Origin: CAWHXG01 sp963833235 | Lineage (GTDB): Bacteria; Pseudomonadota; Alphaproteobacteria; Rhodobacterales; Rhodobacteraceae | Reading direction: 5' to 3' | Length of the DNA stretch: 64,000 bases | Assembly (NCBI GenBank): GCA_963833235.1 | Contig: CAWHXG010000002.1 | Coordinates: 248,001 to 312,000 of the forward strand | Translations under genes and position numbers: made by a program | The notes under the pieces: generated by a model | What the model was told of the DNA's origin: nothing | The model's input: the letters and a program-made list of their open reading frames with translations, nothing else | The model's database searches: none | Shown: one piece after another, positions 1 through 8,395 of the stretch | Numbering within the stretch: position 1 is the stretch's first letter | Layout: every line of letters starts with the position of its first letter

Positions 1-365
1 GCATCGTGGTGCTGAACTTCTGGGCCACCTGGTGCGCGCCATGCCGCCACGAGATGCCGGCGCTCGACCGGCTGAACGCCGAGCTCGGCGGCGCGGACTT
101 CGCCGTGGTGACCCTCGCGACGGGCCGCAACTCCCCCGCCGGCATGCGCCGCTTCTTCGAGGAAGAGGGCATCGCCACCCTGCCCCTCTACCAGGATCGC
201 GGCCAGGAGGGCGCCCGGCAGATGGCAGTGCTGGGGCTGCCGATCACCGTCATCTTGGATCGCCGGGGCTTCGAGATCGCCCGCCTGCGCGGCGACGCCG
301 AGTGGGACAGCGCCAGTGCCAAGGCGATCCTGCAGGCCCTCATCGCCGCCCCGCCCGAAAGCTGA
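1..365 (+). CDS. TlpA/ResA-family thioredoxin-like protein, 5' end outside the window
   Basis: C-terminal 120 residues of a thioredoxin-fold protein. The redox motif WCAPC lies about 10 residues from the window edge, in the context FWATWCAPCRHEMPAL typical of periplasmic TlpA/ResA/CcmG-type reductases. The cis-proline loop is seen as GLPITVILDRRG. Family members reduce disulfides in cytochrome c or cytochrome oxidase assembly, anchored outside the cytoplasmic membrane; the signal or anchor would be upstream and cannot be seen. The reading frame enters at base 3. The last 25 codons (from RLRGDAEW to the TGA) are repeated twice downstream in decayed form. Certain as a TlpA-like protein; the specific partner is unknown. 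Confidence 0.9.
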   Translation, partial: IVVLNFWATWCAPCRHEMPALDRLNAELGGADFAVVTLATGRNSPAGMRRFFEEEGIATLPLYQDRGQEGARQMAVLGLPITVILDRRGFEIARLRGDAEWDSASAKAILQALIAAPPES

Positions 366-545
366 ACGCACGGGACCACGCCGCCCGCCAGCACGGCCGC
401 GCCGAGCGGGACGGCGCCGGAGCCAAGGCAATTCTCCGCCCCCGTCGCGGCCCCGGGCGATAGCCGGGAGCCTCGCCAGGCCGCCCGCCTGCGCGGCGGC
501 GCTGAAAGGACCGACGCCCGCGCCTGGGCGATCCTCCGCGCCTGA
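268..545 (+). repeat. Three tandem copies of the TlpA gene 3' end, about 102-bp period
   Basis: Copy 1 is the real gene end (RLRGDAEWDSASAKAIL..., stop 363-365). Copy 2 (about 380-462) still reads GRAERDGAGAKAILRP and ends in TAG. Copy 3 (about 486-545) reads RLRGGAERTDARAWAILRA and ends in TGA. The anchor CGCCTGCGCGGCG-like segments sit at 282, 386 and 486. Copies 2 and 3 lie outside the gene and are presumably untranslated. The remainder of the 366-785 gap holds only the dispersed element at 596-629. Confidence 0.75.
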
Positions 546-595
546 AGAGCCGCTCCACCCCCCGAGAGCCGCAGGCAACGCCGCGCCGCCCCCCT

Positions 596-629
596 ATTCG
601 ATATTCCTCAAATATCCCCGCCGGAGGCT
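596..629 (-). repeat. Dispersed intergenic GGGGATATTT element, copy A
   Basis: Read on the minus strand it is CCTCCGGCGGGGATATTT followed by GAGGAATATCGAA. It contains a small hairpin, GATATT / AATATC with a 5-base loop. Four further copies occur in this window, at 22623, 28901, 30074 and 37040, all between genes. Confidence 0.7.
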
Positions 630-785
630 CCCTCCCGCTCCGTGCGCGCCGCCCCTCGGCGGCCTGGGGCCGCCGCCGCGCCGGGGTGACAAAGCTGTGC
701 GAACGTGGTGTCAGTGGTCCCCGAGGCCCGGCCCCCGCGCAACGGCGGCGCCGGGCGCCAAGGACCCTACCGGAGAGGACCCACC

Positions 786-1961
786 ATGACCGACGTCGTA
801 ATCGCATCCGCAGGCCGCACGGCGGTCGGCAGCTTCCTCGGCGCCTTCGCCAATACCCCCGCCCACGACCTTGGCGCCGCCATGCTGGAGGCGGTCGTGG
901 AACGCGCCGGCATCGACAAGTCCGAGGTGTCGGAGACGATCCTCGGCCAGGTCCTCACCGCCGCCCAGGGCCAGAACCCCGCGCGCCAGGCCCATATCAA
1001 CGCCGGCCTCCCGCAGGAGAGCGCCGCCTGGAGCATCAACCAGGTCTGCGGCTCGGGCCTGCGGGCGGTGGCGCTCGGCGCGCAGCACATCATGCTGGGC
1101 GACGCCGCGATCATCGCCGCCGGCGGGCAGGAGAACATGTCGATGGCGCCGCACGCCGCGAATATCCGGCTGGGCCAGAAGATGGGCGACCTGACCTATA
1201 TCGACACGATGATCCGCGACGGCCTCTGGGATGCATTCAACGGCTACCACATGGGCCAGACCGCCGAGAACGTCGCCGAGAAGTTCCAGATCAGCCGCGA
1301 CCAGCAGGACGAGTTCGCCGTGGCCAGCCAGAACAAGGCCGAGGCCGCCCAGAAGGCCGGCCGCTTCGATGACGAGGTGATCCCCTTCACCGTCAAGTCC
1401 CGCAAGGGCGACATCACCGTCGACAAGGACGAGTACATCCGCCACGGCGCCAACATGGACGCGATGTCGAAGCTGCGCCCGGCCTTCGCCAAGGACGGAT
1501 CCGTCACGGCGGGCAATGCCAGCGGGCTCAACGACGGCGCGGCGGGTTTCATCCTGATGAAGGCCGACGAGGCGGAGCGCCGGGGGATCGAGCCGCTGGC
1601 GCGGATCGCCAGCTACGCCACCGCCGGGCTCGACCCCGCGATCATGGGCGTCGGCCCGATCTATGCCAGCCGCAAGGCGCTGGAGAAGGCCGGCTGGAAG
1701 GTGGGAGACCTCGACCTGGTGGAGGCCAACGAGGCCTTCGCGGCGCAGGCCTGCGCGGTCAACAAGGACATGGGCTGGGACCCCGAGATCGTTAACGTCA
1801 ACGGCGGCGCCATCGCCATCGGCCATCCCATCGGCGCCTCGGGCGCCCGGGTGCTGAACACCCTGCTCTTCGAGATGAAGCGGCGCGGCGCCAAGAAGGG
1901 CCTCGCGACGCTCTGCATCGGCGGCGGCATGGGCGTGGCGCTCTGCGTCGAGCGGCCCTGA
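786..1961 (+). CDS. phbA: Acetyl-CoA C-acetyltransferase (beta-ketothiolase)
   Basis: 391-residue thiolase that condenses two acetyl-CoA to acetoacetyl-CoA in the cytoplasm, the first step of polyhydroxybutyrate synthesis and, in this group, entry to the ethylmalonyl-CoA pathway. Catalytic Cys88 sits in NQVCGSGLRA. The C-terminal GHPIGASGAR and CIGGGMG blocks carry the His and second Cys of the triad. Length matches the biosynthetic thiolases (about 390 aa). ATG 786 follows a good ribosome site, GGAGAGG at 773-779, and upstream in-frame codons do not resemble thiolase. It is followed 94 bp later by phbB in the usual phbAB order, so the two are probably co-transcribed. Confidence 0.97.
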   Translation: MTDVVIASAGRTAVGSFLGAFANTPAHDLGAAMLEAVVERAGIDKSEVSETILGQVLTAAQGQNPARQAHINAGLPQESAAWSINQVCGSGLRAVALGAQHIMLGDAAIIAAGGQENMSMAPHAANIRLGQKMGDLTYIDTMIRDGLWDAFNGYHMGQTAENVAEKFQISRDQQDEFAVASQNKAEAAQKAGRFDDEVIPFTVKSRKGDITVDKDEYIRHGANMDAMSKLRPAFAKDGSVTAGNASGLNDGAAGFILMKADEAERRGIEPLARIASYATAGLDPAIMGVGPIYASRKALEKAGWKVGDLDLVEANEAFAAQACAVNKDMGWDPEIVNVNGGAIAIGHPIGASGARVLNTLLFEMKRRGAKKGLATLCIGGGMGVALCVERP

Positions 1962-2055
1962 CCGAAGCTAGCCGGCGCGCGGCATCCCCGCGCCGGCCCT
2001 CGACGGGCGCCCACAGAACGGCGCCGAACGCATGACTGATCGGGAGGAAAGACAT

Positions 2056-2781
2056 ATGGCACGTATCGCATTGGTCACCGGCGGCTCGCGCGGCATCGGC
2101 GCCGCTATCGCCAAGGCGTTGAAGGAAGCGGGCTGCACCGTCGCTGCGACCTATGCCGGCAACGACGAGAAGGCCGCCGCCTTCACCGAAGAGACCGGCA
2201 TCAAGACCTACAAGTGGGACGTGGGCGACTATCAGGCCTGCAAGGACGGGATCGAGACGGTCGCGCAGGAGCTCGGGCCGGTCGACATACTGGTCAACAA
2301 CGCCGGCATCACCCGCGACGCGCCCTTCCACAAGATGACGCCCGAACAATGGCACGAGGTGATCGACACCAACCTGACGGGCGTCTTCAACATGACCCAC
2401 AACGTCTGGGGGGGCATGCGCGAACGCAAGTTCGGGCGGGTGATCACCATCTCCTCGATCAACGGGCAGAAGGGGCAGTTCGCGCAGGTCAACTATTCCG
2501 CTGCGAAAGCGGGCGACCTGGGTTTCACCAAGGCGCTTGCGCAGGAGGGCGCGCGGGCCGGGATCACGGTGAACGCGGTCTGTCCGGGCTACATCGACAC
2601 CGACATGATGGCGGGCATCAAGCCCGAGGTCATGGAGAAGAACATTCTGCCGCAGATCCCCGTGGGGCGGCTGGGCGAGGCCGAAGAGATCGGCCGCTGC
2701 GTGACGTTCCTGGCCTCCGACGATGCCGGCTTCATCACCGGGTCGACCCTTTCGGCGAACGGCGGCCAGTTCGTGGTCTGA
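2056..2781 (+). CDS. phbB: Acetoacetyl-CoA reductase, NADPH-dependent
   Basis: 241-residue short-chain dehydrogenase that reduces acetoacetyl-CoA to (R)-3-hydroxybutyryl-CoA for polyhydroxybutyrate. Cofactor motif TGGSRGIG is at residues 8-15, NNAG near 85, catalytic Ser in ISSIN and the YSAAK pair near 150-154; CPGYIDTDM follows as in PhbB. ATG 2056 is preceded by the strong ribosome site GGGAGGAAAG at 2042-2051; an in-frame ATG at 2032 lies before that site and is rejected. Second gene of the phbAB pair. The downstream sequence contains what may be a decayed copy of its 3' end. Confidence 0.97.
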   Translation: MARIALVTGGSRGIGAAIAKALKEAGCTVAATYAGNDEKAAAFTEETGIKTYKWDVGDYQACKDGIETVAQELGPVDILVNNAGITRDAPFHKMTPEQWHEVIDTNLTGVFNMTHNVWGGMRERKFGRVITISSINGQKGQFAQVNYSAAKAGDLGFTKALAQEGARAGITVNAVCPGYIDTDMMAGIKPEVMEKNILPQIPVGRLGEAEEIGRCVTFLASDDAGFITGSTLSANGGQFVV

Positions 2782-2828
2782 GGGTCGGGCGGCGGGCTTG
2801 CAGCCGGCGCCGCCGTCGATCTCGCCCG

Positions 2829-2935
2829 AAGGGAGCAACGAGGCCGTGGATGAGGGCCGCCGCCCCGTCGACATGGGCTCGGGTGATGACGGCTGGGCGG
2901 GCGGCCTGAAGTGTCGGATAGCGCATGGGGTCTCT
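2829..2935 (+). repeat. Possible decayed copy of the phbB 3' end
   Basis: Translated on the plus strand, this stretch gives NEAVDEGRRPVDMGSGDDGW, which can be lined up with GEAEEIGRCVTFLASDDAGF of the PhbB C-terminus with matching E-A-x-E/D-E, G-R and S-x-D spacing. Identity is modest and one small gap is needed. I report it because much clearer 3'-end copies follow other genes here. The rest of 2782-3035 holds nothing I recognise. Confidence 0.3.
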
Positions 2936-3035
2936 GCCGTTCGGCGTTGCTGAGCCGATCCGAACATGCGCCCCCCCGCCCGCTGGCGACAACGAAGGCG
3001 ATACGCGGCTTCGATCAACCTGTACTTGACTGGCC

Positions 3036-3409
3036 ATGGGTCGCCTGCCGCCGCTTGCGGCCCTGCCCGGCTTCAGGCGGAGCGCTTCGTTTGCCACCGC
3101 AGACCTTCGGCCCCGCACCGGTGCCGGAGCCCGGCGTCAGGCAGGCAGACCACATGGCGGACGCGGCGCTGGCGTGGGTTCCACGTGCATCGCGCTGAAA
3201 GCCCCTCTGCTTGGACGGGGCCCGCACGCGGCTTCCGCGTCCTCGCCCTGACCACGCCGGCGCATGGCCGGCTCATCGGCCCCGCCGGAGCCGAGGCGCC
3301 GCCGCAGATCGCGGCGTTCCTCACCTGGATCGCCGCGAAGACGGACCGGGCGGACCGGATCGCCGGGAACCGACGCTATATGATGGCCGGCGAGGCCGGG
3401 GCAAAATAG
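3036..3409 (+). pseudogene. Possible relic of a GcvA-type LysR regulator
   Basis: A start reading MGRLPPLAALPGFRRSASFA resembles the GcvA-type LysR N-terminus (M-R-LPPL-AL-F-A-A). Some 200 bases later, in another frame, PPQIAAFLTWIAAKT resembles the end of the same family (P-x-I-x-x-F-x-x-W-L/I). The helix-turn-helix remainder and most of the effector domain are missing and the two ends are out of frame, so any gene here would be a deleted, non-functional relic. The resemblance is by eye and short. Confidence 0.3.
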
Positions 3410-3418
3410 CCGGTGGCG

Positions 3419-3586
3419 TCAGGAGGCGGAGAGGCGGTTGATCTCTTCTTTCAGGTGCAGCTTCTGCTTCTTGAGTGAGGCAATCGCCAGATTGTCCGTG
3501 GCGGGAGACCTCTGGGCGGCTTCGACTTCGGCCGACAGAGCTTGGTGCTTCTTGCGAAGCTCCTGTAGATGCGTGGTCAAGGACAT
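3419..3586 (-). CDS. DUF465 (YdcH-type) small helical protein
   Basis: 55 residues starting MSLTTHLQELRKKHQAL and ending LHLKEEINRLSAS: two amphipathic helices with the L-x-x-L-K-K-x-K-L-x-L-K-x-E-I pattern of the DUF465 family. Function is not established; these proteins are cytoplasmic and form small helical hairpins. The start with ribosome site GGAGA eight bases upstream is preferred to an ATG four codons earlier that overlaps that site. Single gene, next to but not overlapping the methyltransferase on the same strand. Confidence 0.85.
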   Translation of the reverse strand: MSLTTHLQELRKKHQALSAEVEAAQRSPATDNLAIASLKKQKLHLKEEINRLSAS

Positions 3587-3695
3587 CGACTTCTCCATTT
3601 CTGATCTGACTGAAAAACTCGATCACAGAACGCCAGTCCTGTCACCTACCTGTCGCAATATAAGCTTAAGGTTGCGGCGACCCGCCGCATTACAC

Positions 3696-4448
3696 TCATA
3701 GCGCGACCAATCGCGCCATATCCCGCAGGACTGCCGTCGCCTCGGCGGAATAATCATCACCATCCGACAGATGCTCGGGGCCATCGTGCAGGATCAGCGG
3801 CGGCAGCAGGGCGAGGGGCGTGCGCCGATCCTTGAGCCCCCGGAAGAGGATCAGGCGCGCCGGCCGCCCGAGGCGCGGCGCGATCGGCAGCACGGACATG
3901 CCGCCGAAGCGCCCTGACGCCGCAGCCAGGAGCTCAGGCATCCGCTCGGCGCGCTGGATTACCGTAAGTCGGCCGCCCGGCCGCAGGCGGCGCGCGGCGC
4001 AGGCGATCCAGACCTGTAGCGGCACCGCTTCGGCGCGGGCATCGGCGCGCCCGGGATCACACGCCGCCGTTCCGGACCCTGCCGGAAAGAACGGCGGGTT
4101 GATCAGCGCATGATCGAAGACCTGCGCGGTAAGCGCCGGCGGTGGCGCCGCCACATCGCCTTCGATGACCTCGAGCTGCAGTTTCGCCGCGGCGGCGTTG
4201 CGGCGGGCGAGGGCGGCATAGACCGCCTGCCGCTCGATCCCCACGAGGGTGAGGCCCGGCACCCGGCGGCCGAGGCAGAGGATCGCGGCCCCGGCCCCGA
4301 CCCCCAGCTCCAGCACCCGCTCTCCGGCCCGTGCCGGCACCGCGGCGGCCAGCAGCACCGGGTCGATCCCCGCACGGTAGCCCTTCGCGGGCTGCTCGAG
4401 CCACAGGCGCCCGCCCAGGAAGGCATCGCGCGTTGTGGCCGGCGCCAA
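3696..4448 (-). CDS. TrmN6-like SAM-dependent methyltransferase
   Basis: 250-residue class I methyltransferase. The SAM-binding motif VLELGVGAGAA lies at about residues 45-55 and the amino-methylating signature NPPFF near 117-121, the combination found in the TrmN6/YfiC group that N6-methylates an adenine in tRNA1(Val), and in HemK/PrmC. The N-terminal sequence (DAFLGGRLWLEQPAKGYRAG) matches the alphaproteobacterial TrmN6-like family. The apparent start is TTG at 4448, five bases after the DUF2007 stop, so the two are translated from one message. Substrate is inferred from the family only. Confidence 0.85.
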   Translation of the reverse strand: MAPATTRDAFLGGRLWLEQPAKGYRAGIDPVLLAAAVPARAGERVLELGVGAGAAILCLGRRVPGLTLVGIERQAVYAALARRNAAAAKLQLEVIEGDVAAPPPALTAQVFDHALINPPFFPAGSGTAACDPGRADARAEAVPLQVWIACAARRLRPGGRLTVIQRAERMPELLAAASGRFGGMSVLPIAPRLGRPARLILFRGLKDRRTPLALLPPLILHDGPEHLSDGDDYSAEATAVLRDMARLVAL

Positions 4449-4453
4449 GCGCC

Positions 4454-4669
4454 TCAGCCTTCGAGCGGAATGTCGTTATCGGTGCAGACGGCCCGCGCAC
4501 GGAAGAGGTCGGACCGGTGCACCATCAGGCGCCGCGGCAGCACCCCGATCGACCCCTCGAGGACGCTCATATGGACGTCCATGGCAAAGCAGGCTATATC
4601 CTCGCCCTTGAGGAGCGCCTGGACATAAGCCACCAGCGTCACGTCGTTCGTGCGAAGAAGCTCCCTCAT
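4454..4669 (-). CDS. DUF2007 family protein
   Basis: 71 residues, MRELLRTNDVTLVAYVQALL..., matching DUF2007 (putative signal-transducing protein, PII-like small fold) with the conserved N-D-x-x-L-x-x-x-x-x-x-L-L start and RR-L-x-V motif. No biochemical role is established. It is the first gene of a two-gene unit with the downstream methyltransferase and is divergent from the polyprenyl synthase gene, leaving only 57 bp for both promoters. This pair beside a polyprenyl synthase gene is common in Rhodobacteraceae. Confidence 0.85.
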   Translation of the reverse strand: MRELLRTNDVTLVAYVQALLKGEDIACFAMDVHMSVLEGSIGVLPRRLMVHRSDLFRARAVCTDNDIPLEG

Positions 4670-4726
4670 ATTCAGCGGTTTAAGGGCAAGCGCCGTGGCT
4701 TGTCGAGATCGAATACGGAAAACCCG

Positions 4727-5728
4727 ATGAGCCTCGACGACGCCGCCGCCAAACCGCACGAACGCCTTGCCGCCGCGCTGACCGCCGACCTCGAGGCGGT
4801 GGCCCGGCTGATCCGCGCGCGCATGGCTTCGGAGCACGCGCCGCGCATTCCCGAGGTGACCCTGCATCTGGTCGAGGCGGGGGGCAAGCGCCTGCGCCCC
4901 ATGCTGACCCTCGCGGCGGCGCGGCTCTGCGGCTACGAGGGCCCGCACCACATAGCGCTGGCGGCGACGGTGGAATTCATCCACACCGCGACCCTTCTGC
5001 ACGACGACGTGGTCGATGAAAGCGACCGGCGGCGCGGGCGGCCGACGGCGAACCTGCTCTGGGACAATTCGTCCAGCGTTCTGGTCGGCGACTACCTTTT
5101 CGCGCGATCGTTCCAGTTGATGGTCGAGACCGGGTCTCTCCGTGTGCTCGACATCCTGGCCAACGCATCGGCGACCATCGCGGAGGGCGAGGTGCTGCAA
5201 CTGACCGCGGCCCGCGATCTGGCAACCACGGAAGACACCTATCTGCGGATCGTCCGCGGCAAGACGGCGGCGCTTTTTTCGGCGGCAACGGAGGTGGGCG
5301 GCGTGATCGCGGCGGCGCCCGAACGCCAGGTCGATGCGCTGCGGGTCTATGGCGACGCGCTTGGTATCGCGTTCCAGATCGTCGACGACCTCCTCGATTA
5401 CGGTGGAGAGGCAGACGTGATCGGCAAGAATACCGGAGACGATTTTCGCGAGCGGAAGGTGACCCTGCCGGTCATCAAGGCGGTCGCTTTGGCGGATGCG
5501 AATGAGCGCGCGTTCTGGGTGCGCTGCATCGAGAAGGGCCGGCAGGACGAGGGCGACTTTGCCGAGGCGCGGGCGCTGATGGAGCGCCACGGCGCCCTTG
5601 CGGCAACACGCGACGAGGCGCTGGCCTGGACGGCGCGCGCCAAGGCGGCGCTGCCGCTTCTGCCGGCGGGCGACTTGCGCGACATGCTGGACGATCTCGC
5701 CGACTACGTGGTGGCGCGGATCGCCTGA
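4727..5728 (+). CDS. Polyprenyl (octa/decaprenyl) diphosphate synthase
   Basis: 333-residue trans-prenyltransferase that elongates farnesyl diphosphate with isopentenyl diphosphate to make the ubiquinone side chain. First Asp-rich motif LLHDDVVDESD (about residues 88-98) and second FQIVDDLLDY (about 216-225); GGKRLRP near 45 binds substrate. Length fits IspB/DdsA enzymes. Chain length (C50 expected in this group) cannot be read with certainty. The ATG is preceded only by a weak ACGGA site. The last 25 bases overlap the end of the convergent ispE gene. Confidence 0.93.
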   Translation: MSLDDAAAKPHERLAAALTADLEAVARLIRARMASEHAPRIPEVTLHLVEAGGKRLRPMLTLAAARLCGYEGPHHIALAATVEFIHTATLLHDDVVDESDRRRGRPTANLLWDNSSSVLVGDYLFARSFQLMVETGSLRVLDILANASATIAEGEVLQLTAARDLATTEDTYLRIVRGKTAALFSAATEVGGVIAAAPERQVDALRVYGDALGIAFQIVDDLLDYGGEADVIGKNTGDDFRERKVTLPVIKAVALADANERAFWVRCIEKGRQDEGDFAEARALMERHGALAATRDEALAWTARAKAALPLLPAGDLRDMLDDLADYVVARIA

Positions 5729-6573
5729 ACCGGCGGGGGCGCCGTGCGCAGGGGAGCGGCGACGATCCACCAACCTCGGCCTTCAAGCGTGCGAACGGCC
5801 CGCCCGGCGGCTGCCGCCGAGGCGTAGAGGCCGAAGCAGGTCGCGCCGGAGCCCGACATGCGCGCCAGGCGGCAGCCCTCGCTTTGCCCCAGTGCGTCGA
5901 TCACGTCGGCCACGACGGGAGCGGCGGCGATGGCCGGGGCCTGCAGATCGTTTCGCTGGCCAGCGAGCCAGGCGGCGAACTCTTTAAGGCTCGCCCACCG
6001 CGGAAGGTCGGGCATGGGCGCGCCGGTCGCACCGGCCAGACCCGCGAAGACCCGGGCGGTGTGCAGCGCGATGCCGGGATTGGCCAGGACCACCCAGGCT
6101 GACGGCAGCGGCGCCACCGCGCTCAGCGCCTCGCCGACGCCCGCCATGCGGCAGGCCCGCCCCTCCAGGCACACCGGAACGTCGGCGCCAAGGCCAAGGA
6201 TCGCGGAAGGCGCCGGCATCTGCCCGCCAAGGGCCGCCAGGCCCCGCAGGGTCGCCGCCGCGTCGGCTGACCCGCCACCGACCCCCGCCGCGGCCGGCAG
6301 GGCCTTGTGGAGCACGATTTCGGCCCGGGCGTCGGGGATAAGGGCCGCAGCCCGCAGGATCAGGTTTTCCGGCCCCGTGGGCACGCCCGCCGCGCGCGGG
6401 CCCGCGACCGAGAGCGTCGTCGCCGCGGCGCGGCTCAGACGCAAGCGGTCGCCGACATCCGCGAAGGCCACGAGGGAGTTGAGCAGGTGATAGCCATCGG
6501 CGCGCCGCCCGGTGACATGCAGGGTCAGATTGAGCTTGGCGGGCGCGAGGAGCTCAACGGCGTCCAGCCCCAC
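5704..6573 (-). CDS. ispE: 4-diphosphocytidyl-2-C-methyl-D-erythritol kinase
   Basis: About 289 residues; GHMP kinase of the non-mevalonate isoprenoid pathway that phosphorylates CDP-methylerythritol. Substrate motif APAKLNLTLHVTGRRADGYH is near the N-terminus, the ATP loop is AAAGVGGGSADAAATL and GHMP motif 3 is RMSGSGATCFGL. No ATG fits: GTG at 6573 lies 15 codons before the conserved PAKLNL, just after the TPR gene stop (6593); an ATG at 6648 inside the TPR gene is the alternative. It lies beside, and convergent with, the polyprenyl synthase, so two isoprenoid genes meet tail to tail with a 25-bp overlap. Confidence 0.93.
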   Translation of the reverse strand: MGLDAVELLAPAKLNLTLHVTGRRADGYHLLNSLVAFADVGDRLRLSRAAATTLSVAGPRAAGVPTGPENLILRAAALIPDARAEIVLHKALPAAAGVGGGSADAAATLRGLAALGGQMPAPSAILGLGADVPVCLEGRACRMAGVGEALSAVAPLPSAWVVLANPGIALHTARVFAGLAGATGAPMPDLPRWASLKEFAAWLAGQRNDLQAPAIAAAPVVADVIDALGQSEGCRLARMSGSGATCFGLYASAAAAGRAVRTLEGRGWWIVAAPLRTAPPPVQAIRATT

Positions 6574-6592
6574 GGCGTCGCCCGTGGCGGCC

Positions 6593-8302
6593 TCAGCCGT
6601 CTGTGGCGAGGTCAATCGGTTCGGCCCCTTCTTCCTCCAGAACCGCATCGAGGCCCACCTGCAGCTTGCGCCGGATCCGGACTGCCTCGTCTTCCTCGGG
6701 GTCGAAAGACAGCGCGCGGCGCCACTGGAAGCGCGCCTCCGTCTGCCTGCCGACCGCCCAGTAGACGTCGCCCAGATGGTCGTTGATGATCGGGTCCACC
6801 GGCATGAGCGCGGCGGCCTCTTCCATCGGGGCGACGGCCTCGGCGTAGCGACCGAGGCGGTAGAGCACCCAGCCGAGGGAATTGGTGATGTAGCCATCGC
6901 CAGGCCGCGCCGCGAGCGCCTGCTCGATCAGGCCAAGCGCCTCGTCGAGCTTCTCGTGTTCCTCGACGAGCGAGTAGCCGAGATAGTTCAGCACCGCGGG
7001 CTCGCCGGGGCTGAGCTCCAGCGCGCGGCGCAGATCGGCCTCGGCGCCCGCCCAGTTGCCGGTGCGCTCGCGGGTGATGCCGCGGGCGAACCAGACGGGC
7101 CAGTGCTGCTGCTCGGGCGCGTCGATCAGGGCAATCGCCCGGTCGTAGGCGGGGGCCGCATCGCCATAGCGCTCCATCCGCCGCAGGGTATCGCCGAGGG
7201 CCATCTGCACCATGAGCATCTGCGGCTCGGCGACGGCCAGCTCTTGCAGCGTATCGGCCGCCGCATCGGCCTTGCCGCCCTTGCGCAGCGCCTCGGCGCG
7301 CCCCAGCTCGGCGGCGACGTAGGAGGGATCGCCCTCCGGCACGGATTGGTAGGCGCGGACGGCCAGCTCGAACTGCTCCATGTCCTCCAGAAGAGACGCC
7401 GAGAGCAGGACGGCATCGATATGGGTCGGATCGAGATATTCCGCCGTCCGGGCATAAAGGATGGTATATTGCGGCACGGCCTCGCCCGTGAGCGCGCCGG
7501 CGACCGAGAAGAAGACCTCGGCGATCCCTTCGCGCGGGGAGGTGGCGACATCCCATTCCAGCGTCTGCCCGGCTTCCAGATCGGCCGCCATCGCGGTGAA
7601 GACCGGTGCGGGATTGCTGCCGAAGGTCGCCTTCAGCAGCTCCAGCGCGCTGTCGTTTCGGTCGAGCGCGCTCAGCACCTGGGCATGGGCGATCACGCCC
7701 CGGCGCGAGACGGCAAGCGGCCCCGCGGCGCGGCCCGAGAAGATCTCGTCCGAAGCCTCGAAATCGCCGACGGAGGCGAGGGCCAGGGCCTTGTGGTAGA
7801 GCGCAAAGGATTGCAGGCCGCTTTCCTCGGAGACGGCATCGAAGGCCTCCAGCGCCGCTGCCACGCGCCCGCCGCCCAGCTCGGCCCAGGCGGCGACCAG
7901 GCCATCGACCAGCGGGCCGATGGAGCGGCCCTCTCCTTCCGTCCCGAGAAGCGCGCCCCAGTCGCCCGCTTCCGCCAGCGAGGCCAGGATCACCATGTTG
8001 GAGACCTGGCTGGGCGTGTCGCCCTCGACCATCCGCCGCGCGATCGGAAGCGCGCGGTCGAACCGGCCCATGCCGAGGTTCGCCGTCACGGCGTTCTCCA
8101 TCAGCATCACGTTGCCACTGTCGAGCGCGAGCGCCCGCATGTAATAACCGGCCGCGGCCTCGAAATCGCTGGCGATGGTCGCGGAGCGGGCGGCGAGATA
8201 GGCGCCCGAGCTGCCAAGCGCCGGGGCGGCAGCGGGCCAGGCAAGGCTCGCCGCCGTCAGGGCGGCCAGGAACACGCGGGGGCGGGGGGGCTGCAAGTCC
8301 AT
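6593..8302 (-). CDS. Secreted tetratricopeptide-repeat protein
   Basis: 569 residues: signal peptide (RPRVFLAALTAASLAWPAAA) followed by TPR-type helical repeats, clearest in the C-terminal half (for example LNYLGYSLVEEHEKLDEALG and NSLGWVLYRLGRYAEAVAPM). Such periplasmic or outer-membrane-associated TPR proteins scaffold protein complexes; the exact partner is not known. It ends 20 bp before ispE on the same strand, a linkage common in Rhodobacteraceae. Start chosen at the ATG immediately before the signal sequence, with AAAGGCGAC upstream; an ATG 20 codons earlier would bury the signal peptide. Confidence 0.85.
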   Translation of the reverse strand: MDLQPPRPRVFLAALTAASLAWPAAAPALGSSGAYLAARSATIASDFEAAAGYYMRALALDSGNVMLMENAVTANLGMGRFDRALPIARRMVEGDTPSQVSNMVILASLAEAGDWGALLGTEGEGRSIGPLVDGLVAAWAELGGGRVAAALEAFDAVSEESGLQSFALYHKALALASVGDFEASDEIFSGRAAGPLAVSRRGVIAHAQVLSALDRNDSALELLKATFGSNPAPVFTAMAADLEAGQTLEWDVATSPREGIAEVFFSVAGALTGEAVPQYTILYARTAEYLDPTHIDAVLLSASLLEDMEQFELAVRAYQSVPEGDPSYVAAELGRAEALRKGGKADAAADTLQELAVAEPQMLMVQMALGDTLRRMERYGDAAPAYDRAIALIDAPEQQHWPVWFARGITRERTGNWAGAEADLRRALELSPGEPAVLNYLGYSLVEEHEKLDEALGLIEQALAARPGDGYITNSLGWVLYRLGRYAEAVAPMEEAAALMPVDPIINDHLGDVYWAVGRQTEARFQWRRALSFDPEEDEAVRIRRKLQVGLDAVLEEEGAEPIDLATDG

Positions 8303-8395
8303 TCGTCGCCTTTCGGGGTTGCGGGCAGACCCGATCCTAGGGCGCCCCAGGGGCGTCGGCAATGCACGAGCCGGTGCGATGCCCCGGATCGCGCC

